Source: GCA-2401155 sp045047085 (GTDB taxonomy: Bacteria; Pseudomonadota; Alphaproteobacteria; Rhizobiales; Rhizobiaceae). Taken from it: DNA of 11,130 nucleotides. The translations under genes and the position numbers were made by a program. The stretch is from NCBI GenBank assembly GCA_045047085.1, contig JASFYT010000006.1, forward strand, positions 1 to 11,130, given 5' to 3'. Shown in pieces: positions 5,831 to 11,130 of the stretch (positions are counted from its first letter, which is position 1; every line of letters begins with the position of its first letter). The notes under the pieces are model-generated. The model ran no database searches, was not told where the DNA came from, and was given only the letters and a program-made list of their open reading frames with translations.

Positions 5831-6616
5831 ATGAAATATCTCATTATAACAACAATGGCGGCGTTACTGGCCTTTTCAACAATAGCAAATGCTGAAGTGT
5901 TACCCAAGCCCGGCAAAGCCGATGCGCGTGTACGGTTCGTCACGGCTTCAGCTAACAACGTGGTTAAGGTACGTGTGAGTATGCGTTATCTTACGACTTT
6001 TGAATTTGGCAAAGGTGAGCGCATTAAAAGCTATGCATTGGGGGACAGTGAAAGTTTTTTACATGAAAAGTCCAAAACCGAAAAGTTCCTGCTGATTAAA
6101 TCCCTTGTGCCCGGAGCCGGCACGAACCTTCTGGTTTATACAGATAGAAACACCTATCTTTTTGAGTTGGTGACCGGTCGCAGTTCCGATCCAAAAATAT
6201 ACCGCGTTAAAGTCGAGCCGCTTTATAATAAAACCGCTATATCAGGCAGAAAAGGTTACACGCCCCCTGTGAAGGGCCCTGTTAGCAGTAGTTACACCAA
6301 ATACTATGCTGCGGGTTCAGGTCGTTTCAAACCGCTTTCTGTTTGGGATGATGGGGTTAATACCTTTATCCGGTTCAAGAGCGGGTCTCGCAGGCCAGCA
6401 ATATTCAAAACAAACTTTCGGGGTCGCGACACTTCAACCAATTCAGCGCAAGTATCCACAAATGTTGTGCAGGTTGAAGGTGTAAACCGTGCCTGGACGC
6501 TAAGGATCGGGGCGGAAACCATCTGCATTTTACGGGGCCCACATACCAAGTCACAATTGGCGCGGGTAAATTCACATATTGCAACCAGTCGAACAACCAC
6601 AACGGGGGGCAGTTAA
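5831..6616 (+). CDS. virB9: VirB9-family outer-membrane core protein
   Basis: Periplasmic/outer-membrane protein that forms the core complex with VirB7 and VirB10. The ATG at 5831 follows the virB8 stop by one base and has GGAG at 5818-5821. It yields 261 residues with a signal peptide of 21 (MKYLIITTMAALLAFSTIANA) and mature start EVLPKPGKADARV. The N-terminal beta domain carries RYLTTFEFGKGERI and the stretch FLLIKSLVPGAGTNLLVYTD; the C-terminal domain has PLSVWDDGVNTFIRF and a terminal beta strand. The mature protein has a single cysteine, residue 232, in the C-terminal domain that binds VirB7 in characterised systems. An upstream in-frame start inside virB8 would bury the signal peptide and is rejected. 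Confidence 0.95.
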   Translation: MKYLIITTMAALLAFSTIANAEVLPKPGKADARVRFVTASANNVVKVRVSMRYLTTFEFGKGERIKSYALGDSESFLHEKSKTEKFLLIKSLVPGAGTNLLVYTDRNTYLFELVTGRSSDPKIYRVKVEPLYNKTAISGRKGYTPPVKGPVSSSYTKYYAAGSGRFKPLSVWDDGVNTFIRFKSGSRRPAIFKTNFRGRDTSTNSAQVSTNVVQVEGVNRAWTLRIGAETICILRGPHTKSQLARVNSHIATSRTTTTGGS

Positions 6617-6617
6617 G

Positions 6618-7940
6618 ATGGCTGATAATGCTGACAAAACACAGAAAACTTATGCTGAAGAAGTTGAAGGCTTAAACCCTGTTGATAAAAAGCAACCCAA
6701 TTGGAAGCTGATTATTGGTGCAGGGTTAGTCGTAGGTGCCATTGCATTCAGTGAGGCTTATCGCTTCTATCAAGATTATAATCCCTCGCCTGAAGAACAA
6801 CAGATTGAGAAATCAGATGCCGATGAATATCAAGGTAATACCGCATCACGTATTATCGTGCCGGCACCCAAAGCATTGCCGATTGTATTTCCTGAGCCAA
6901 TTATTGTTGAAAAAATCGTGAACGTTGAAGACCAGGCGGCAATAGATGCGCTAAAAAAAGAACTGGAAGCTTTGAAAAACTCTAAGCTTACACCTGAAGA
7001 ACTGCAAAAGCTGATTGCCGATCAAGTTGCTGTTGAGACTGCCAAGCTGAATAAAAAGCATGAAGATGAACTGTTTGCACTGGAGCAAGCGCGGATCGCA
7101 CGGGAAGCCAAGCTGGCGGCAAGTGCGGAAACTGCACGTCTTGAAGCTGAACACCGTCGCCTATTGGAAGAAAAACGGGCGAGTGCCGCCGCATTATTTG
7201 ACAAGCAAGTGCATTCGAAAATGCTGGTGGGTGAATCAAAAGGTGGCTCTGGGGCCATTGGTGTGGCCCAAGGTATTCTACCGCCTGCTCAGAATGGCCA
7301 AGAATATGAATTATCCGCAAATGAAGCCTTTCTTAAGGATAGTACAAAACGTAAATACGAGGCGGTTGTAGCGCAAAAAATACCGTTCATGTCCAATACC
7401 ATTGTCGAAGGTACTTTTATTCATGCAGCATTGGAAACGGCGATAGACAGCTCCCTGCCCGGCTCTATTCGCGCGGTCGTTATAATGGATGTTTATTCCA
7501 TGGATGGCAGGGCTGTTTTAATGCCCAAGGGAACTAGATTGATCGGCACCTACAGCTCTATTACATCCCTCGCACAAAAGCGCACTTTGGTGGTTTGGAC
7601 ACGGGCCATAACGCCTGACGGTCTTAGTTTTGAAATGGCAGCGGCTGGTTCAGATAGCCTGGGGCGTTCCGGTTTAACCGGCAAAGTGGACACGCATTTC
7701 TTTGCGCGCTTTGGCTCTGCGGCCCTTATTTCTGTTGTGGCCGCCATTCCAACCATTCTTGCCTCTGAAACCGGCGCATCAAGCACAACAACGGATACGC
7801 TTCAAAACGTGGGTGGCGACTTTTCCAGTGCGTTTAGTGAAACCGTATCAGATTATCTGAAGATCGCCCCTACCATTAAAATAAAACAAGGTGGTGAGAT
7901 TACTGTGATCACCAGCCAAAATATCGTGATCTTTGGTTAA
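6618..7940 (+). CDS. virB10: VirB10/TrbI-family core protein
   Basis: Protein that spans both membranes and links ATPase energy to the outer-membrane channel. ATG 6618 lies one base after the virB9 stop, with a G-run at 6604-6609 as ribosome site; 440 residues. Order of parts: cytoplasmic tail 1-28, membrane segment about 29-48, a linker, a long charged coiled coil about 105-195 (KKELEALKNSKLTPEELQK onward) where many homologues have a proline-rich region, then the TrbI domain from about 255: GTFIHAALETAIDSSLPG, VLMPKGTRLIGTYSSI, and SLGRSGLTGKVDTHFFARFG. The helical segment following it (AALISVVAAIPTIL) matches the antenna region that lines the outer-membrane pore. The length is normal and no defect is seen. 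Confidence 0.96.
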   Translation: MADNADKTQKTYAEEVEGLNPVDKKQPNWKLIIGAGLVVGAIAFSEAYRFYQDYNPSPEEQQIEKSDADEYQGNTASRIIVPAPKALPIVFPEPIIVEKIVNVEDQAAIDALKKELEALKNSKLTPEELQKLIADQVAVETAKLNKKHEDELFALEQARIAREAKLAASAETARLEAEHRRLLEEKRASAAALFDKQVHSKMLVGESKGGSGAIGVAQGILPPAQNGQEYELSANEAFLKDSTKRKYEAVVAQKIPFMSNTIVEGTFIHAALETAIDSSLPGSIRAVVIMDVYSMDGRAVLMPKGTRLIGTYSSITSLAQKRTLVVWTRAITPDGLSFEMAAAGSDSLGRSGLTGKVDTHFFARFGSAALISVVAAIPTILASETGASSTTTDTLQNVGGDFSSAFSETVSDYLKIAPTIKIKQGGEITVITSQNIVIFG

Positions 7941-7960
7941 GCAAGAAATGTTGAAGTAAA

Positions 7961-8941
7961 ATGGTTGAATCACATTCATTACGCAAAGTTGCGTTTATCG
8001 AGAAAGCCCTAAAGGCAAAAGACACTATCGAGATTGCCATAAATACCGATGGTGGGGTGTGGATCGAGCGGGTTGGTTCGCACCATATGGAATTCTTGAT
8101 GCAAATGGATAAACCCTCTGATCTGATAACGATTATGGCGTCGCTTGCAGGCCAAGGCGGCGAACAGGAAGGTGTCAAGAAACCTATTATATCAACTCAT
8201 ATGCCGTTTGGTGATGATGATATTCGCCTTCAGCTCGTCGGACACAAAGTTGTAGATCAAAATGCGGCCATGACGTTTCGTCTGCAACCCAAAGTCAGTT
8301 ATACGCTTGATGATTTTCCCATGCTTTATGATGAACATATGATCGGGAATACGGTTCGCGCCCGTAAGCTGGAAGATTTGCAATCTGTCCTGGACAAAAA
8401 AGGTATGCAGGCGGCATTGAAATTCGCAGTCCTGAAGAAGATGAACATCCTGATATCGGGCGGGACTTCCACGGCTAAAACCTCCCTGTTGCGCACTCTT
8501 TTATTGGAAGCCAGCGAGCATGATCGCATCATCACAATTGAAGATGCTTTTGAAATACGACCTGAGCATAAAAACAAGATCATGCTGCGGGCATCCCGTG
8601 AACCAACCGATAAAAACAGCTATGCGGCCCTTCTCGTGGCTGTTTTACGCCTGCGCCCGGATCGCATCATTGTAGGGGAGTTGCGCGGCACTGAGGCCAT
8701 GACATTCTTGAAGGCCATTCGCAGTGGGCATGGCGGCAGTATGACCTCGATACATGCGGAAAGTACGTCCATTGCTCTCTCGAACCTTTGCATCATGGTT
8801 GCCGAAACCGGCACAACCATCCCATACGACATGATTGAAAAGATTGTGAAGGAATCCATCGACATTGTTGTGCAACTGGACAGAACCGACGCAGGCGTTC
8901 GCGGCATTGAAGGTATTGATTTTGTGGGGTTACAGCAATGA
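7961..8941 (+). CDS. virB11: VirB11-family hexameric traffic ATPase
   Basis: Cytoplasmic hexameric ATPase that switches the machine between pilus building and substrate export. The 326-residue length is typical. Seen: N-terminal domain to about residue 130; the helix RKLEDLQSVLDKKGMQAALK; P-loop GGTSTAKTS (167-175); the Asp/Glu box ITIEDAFEI; Arg-rich RLRPDRIIVGELRGTEAM, which contains the Walker B; and the His box SGHGGSMTSIHAES. The P-loop departs from GxxxxGKT by Ala172 in place of Gly, while Lys173 and Thr174 are kept. All other catalytic boxes are intact, so activity is likely. Twenty bases separate it from virB10, with only a weak purine-rich site (TTGAAG) before ATG 7961. Confidence 0.95.
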   Translation: MVESHSLRKVAFIEKALKAKDTIEIAINTDGGVWIERVGSHHMEFLMQMDKPSDLITIMASLAGQGGEQEGVKKPIISTHMPFGDDDIRLQLVGHKVVDQNAAMTFRLQPKVSYTLDDFPMLYDEHMIGNTVRARKLEDLQSVLDKKGMQAALKFAVLKKMNILISGGTSTAKTSLLRTLLLEASEHDRIITIEDAFEIRPEHKNKIMLRASREPTDKNSYAALLVAVLRLRPDRIIVGELRGTEAMTFLKAIRSGHGGSMTSIHAESTSIALSNLCIMVAETGTTIPYDMIEKIVKESIDIVVQLDRTDAGVRGIEGIDFVGLQQ

Positions 8942-8957
8942 ACCGTTACATTGATGA

Positions 8958-9182
8958 TTATTTGTTCAATTCTAACCTGCGCTCGATGCGGCCAAGACGT
9001 TCTTTAATGGATACAATTGCACTATCTTACCCCAGTTTGCTTTGCATAAAATCGGCCATATGGGTTTTTAAACCGCGTATGTCTGTTTTAATTTCTGAAA
9101 TATCATCTCGCATCATGGAAAACTCGTTTCTCATAGCTTTGAGATTTTCCAACAACAATTCATTTGTAACGTTTTTAGTCAT
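8958..9182 (-). pseudogene. Small coiled-coil protein gene (RIERRLEL family), broken by one in-frame stop
   Basis: On the minus strand a 74-codon frame starts at ATG 9182 (MTKNVTNELLLENLKAM) and ends at TAA 8958-8960, with one TAA at 9029-9027 as codon 52. Codons after the stop stay in frame and read DSAIVSIKERLGRIERRLEL, the conserved end of a small uncharacterised protein family frequent in alphaproteobacteria, whose start is similarly T-N-E-L-L. The first part is helical with ISEIKTDIRGLKTHMADFMQ. The simplest reading is a recent single-base nonsense mutation of a short coiled-coil gene; a 51-residue truncated product could still be made. Its role is unknown to me. It occupies the gap between virB11 and virD4 in reverse orientation. 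Confidence 0.7.
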
Positions 9183-9207
9183 GGGTGCAGTCCGTGTTTG
9201 TTTTCAT
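9175..9207 (-). other. Possible 10-residue leader ORF with strong ribosome site
   Basis: On the minus strand GGAGGTGAGG (9224-9215) is followed after seven bases by ATG 9207. The ORF encodes MKTNTDCTHD and stops at TAA 9177-9175, overlapping the ATG (9182-9180) of the broken coiled-coil gene by eight bases. The arrangement suggests translational coupling. Whether the peptide has any role is not shown, and the short length makes chance a real possibility. Confidence 0.35.
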
Positions 9208-9254
9208 AGATATACCTCACCTCCACCGCTTTTACAAACAAGAAGGGTAAACAC

Positions 9255-11130
9255 ATGAAACTGGATAACAGAATGCTTGTCGGTTGTGTTGTTATGTTCG
9301 GGTTTGCTCTTTTGGCACTGACAACAGTGGCCTCTATGTTCCTTTGGTTGAAAGCCGGCAAGTCCCTTGGCACCATTGAAATCAGTTATCTTTGGGTGAT
9401 GAGTGCCGAAGAAAAAAACGCATTCGGGCCATTGTACACGACATCGCGCAATCTGGTACTTGGTGTAAGCTTTACGGTTGTGGCCGTGATATTGGCATTC
9501 TCCTTGCGCAAAGTGAGCACTGAATATGGGGATGCCCACTGGCAGACAGTTTCCGAGCTGAAGGCTAACGGTAATTTTGGCCCCTTGGGTGGTGAATTGA
9601 TCCTGGGCAAAGTCACTAACCCGAAAAGCGGTAAACGCGATTATATTACGACTTCCAAAGCGCAACCGCATTGCATGATGGTGGCCCCAACCGGTGCAGG
9701 TAAGGGTGTGGGCTTTGTTATTCCAAATATGGAACTGTTTGTCGGTTCAGCGATTGTCCTGGATGTAAAAGGCGAACTTTGGGAAAAAACCTCGCGCCTG
9801 AGAAAGCAGAACGGCAATGAAGTATATCGCTTTGATCCACTGAACAATGATGGGCTGACCCATTGCTTCAACCCATTGGCTGAACTTGCTGAAAGAACAT
9901 TCAGGAACAAAGCACAGCAAAGGCAGATTATATATACCGAACTGGAACGTATGGCACAGTATTTCATCGCGACTGTTGATGGTAATCTGGAAAGCTGGCT
10001 TGGGTCTGCAAGGCGTTTGTTCATATCCGGGGCGATCCTTGCAATAGAACGCAAAACACCAACTATTGGCGATGTTTTACGCATTTTACAGTTTGGCGGC
10101 AATCACTCAAAGGAAATGCAAAAGCTTTCGGCTGAAGTAGAACACCCGTCTGCAAAGAAAATCTTTGAAGAATTTAGCGGCTATGACGATACACAATGGT
10201 CAAACTATACATCTGTTTTATTTGGTGCAGGTGGTTTGGGCCTTTGGTCAAATATGAGTGTGGATATGGCGACAAAGGAAAGCGATTTTACTTTCTCCAC
10301 ATTCCGGTCAAAAAAGCAAACCATGTACATCTGCCTTGATCGTAACGATCTCAAGACAATGGCACCCCTGATCCGTTTGCTGTTTGGCAGCATGATGGCC
10401 ACCATCATGCGTTCCGAGCCTGACAAGAAAACAGAACCCTACCCTATTATGTTTATGATCGACGAATTTACCCAGCTTGGAAAAATGGATGTGGTTGCGG
10501 AATCAATTGACGTTATCCGGTCACACGGTGGCCGTATGATGATCATTGCGCAAAACCTGCCGCGCCTCGATGTGCTGTACACTGAGAATGGCCGCAAAGC
10601 ATTGATGGCCGGTGCCGGTGCGCGTTTGTATCTGACACCCAATGAAGACAAGACAGGTGACCATATTACGAAAGTTCTGGGGCATTACACCAAAAGACGT
10701 ATGTCAAAGACGCAAAAAAGTGCGTTTGATATTGTGACCGCAAATCAAACTGCATCCATTAGTCACGAGGCTGCACCCTTACTATCATTCGATAAGGTTA
10801 TGAAATTCGATGAAAGCCAAGTCATTATTATGATGAAGGGCCAGCAACCGATTAAAGCATTTCGCAACATTTATTATGAAGACCCCATGCTGTCAGGATT
10901 GTTTGATAAACAAGTTGGTGACTTGCCCAATCCCGTAAACATCTTTGATCGGTATGAAATACCCAAAAATGAGACGGCTGCCGAAATACCTGATGAGATA
11001 GTGGATAGTTCTTCCGTTCATGATGCTGACAATTATCAGAGTAATTTGGTGGATTACGTTGAGGAAGCAACTGATGAAGAAAAATTAGCTGCATTCAATG
11101 ATGCTGAACAGGGAATGGGTGATTTCGATA
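9255..11130 (+). CDS. virD4: VirD4-family coupling protein (3' end beyond the window)
   Basis: Inner-membrane ATPase that brings the relaxosome or protein substrates to the secretion channel. ATG 9255 has AGAAGGG (9241-9247) seven bases upstream. The frame is open for 625 codons to the edge. Two membrane segments lie at about 8-32 and 66-84; a short periplasmic loop is between them. The Walker A APTGAGKGVGFVIPN begins at residue 144 (Lys150); a VLDVKGELWEKTS motif follows, and the Walker B FMIDEFTQLGKM has Asp403/Glu404. IIAQNLPRL and TPNEDKTGDHITKVLG are further VirD4/TraG signatures. From about residue 573 the tail is strongly acidic with hardly any Lys, a stretch outside the ATPase fold. 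The gene is well over family-core length, so the stop is probably near. It is separated from virB11 by 313 bases holding a reverse-strand pseudogene, so it may need its own promoter. Confidence 0.96.
   Translation, partial: MKLDNRMLVGCVVMFGFALLALTTVASMFLWLKAGKSLGTIEISYLWVMSAEEKNAFGPLYTTSRNLVLGVSFTVVAVILAFSLRKVSTEYGDAHWQTVSELKANGNFGPLGGELILGKVTNPKSGKRDYITTSKAQPHCMMVAPTGAGKGVGFVIPNMELFVGSAIVLDVKGELWEKTSRLRKQNGNEVYRFDPLNNDGLTHCFNPLAELAERTFRNKAQQRQIIYTELERMAQYFIATVDGNLESWLGSARRLFISGAILAIERKTPTIGDVLRILQFGGNHSKEMQKLSAEVEHPSAKKIFEEFSGYDDTQWSNYTSVLFGAGGLGLWSNMSVDMATKESDFTFSTFRSKKQTMYICLDRNDLKTMAPLIRLLFGSMMATIMRSEPDKKTEPYPIMFMIDEFTQLGKMDVVAESIDVIRSHGGRMMIIAQNLPRLDVLYTENGRKALMAGAGARLYLTPNEDKTGDHITKVLGHYTKRRMSKTQKSAFDIVTANQTASISHEAAPLLSFDKVMKFDESQVIIMMKGQQPIKAFRNIYYEDPMLSGLFDKQVGDLPNPVNIFDRYEIPKNETAAEIPDEIVDSSSVHDADNYQSNLVDYVEEATDEEKLAAFNDAEQGMGDFD

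Noticed and set aside
6579..6617. Upstream in-frame start for virB10 inside virB9
   Set aside because: The ATG at 6618 directly follows the virB9 stop, has a G-rich ribosome site, and gives the usual short cytoplasmic tail.
8938..9258. Forward frame of 106 codons starting at an ATGA overlap with the virB11 stop
   Set aside because: It is the complement of the reverse-strand RIERRLEL-type gene, whose protein pattern is recognisable, while the forward product resembles nothing and would overrun the virD4 start. No ribosome site is evident beyond the overlap.

Overview
The window holds most of a VirB/VirD4-type (type IVA) conjugative secretion locus, read on the + strand. It is open at both edges, inside virB4 on the left and inside virD4 on the right. 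Protein-level resemblance (VirB family signatures, a BrnT/BrnA module, and a small '...RIERRLEL' coiled-coil protein common in alphaproteobacteria) suggests an alphaproteobacterium or one of its plasmids or integrative conjugative elements. Base composition looks moderate, around the mid-40s % GC by eye. No relaxase, origin of transfer, integrase or replication gene is inside the window, so plasmid and ICE cannot be told apart.

Layout: virB4 C-terminal half (1-1251); a TTG-started VirB7-like lipoprotein (1248-1406); a reverse-strand BrnT/BrnA toxin-antitoxin pair (1408-1891) with a repeat-flanked promoter (1896-1949); a secreted lytic transglycosylase with VirB5-like ends (1984-3087); virB5 (3084-3857); a small unknown membrane protein (3861-4106); virB6 (4106-5158); virB8 (5161-5829); virB9 (5831-6616); virB10 (6618-7940); virB11 (7961-8941); a gap carrying a reverse-strand small gene broken by one in-frame stop (8958-9182); and virD4 (9255 to the edge).

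The genes fit one machine. VirB4, VirB11 and VirD4 are the cytoplasmic ATPases. VirB6, VirB8 and VirB10 span the inner membrane. VirB7, VirB9 and VirB10 make the outer-membrane core. VirB5 is the pilus-associated protein, and the transglycosylase opens the peptidoglycan. virB2 and virB3 are not visible and presumably lie upstream. Tight stop/start overlaps (TTGA, ATGA, TAATG, 1-nt gaps) argue for a translationally coupled operon, interrupted twice by genes on the opposite strand.

Points most worth a second look: (1) the transglycosylase appears to be a VirB5 paralogue with an SLT domain in its middle; (2) brnTA sits antisense inside the transfer operon, with a promoter whose predicted transcript starts on the brnT ATG, implying a leaderless mRNA; (3) the short VirB7-like lipoprotein would be missed by ATG-only gene calling and carries cysteines that could pair with the only cysteine of VirB9; (4) the VirB11 P-loop has Ala in place of its last Gly; (5) the reverse-strand gene between virB11 and virD4 is a single-nonsense pseudogene preceded by a strong ribosome site that instead serves a 10-codon ORF.
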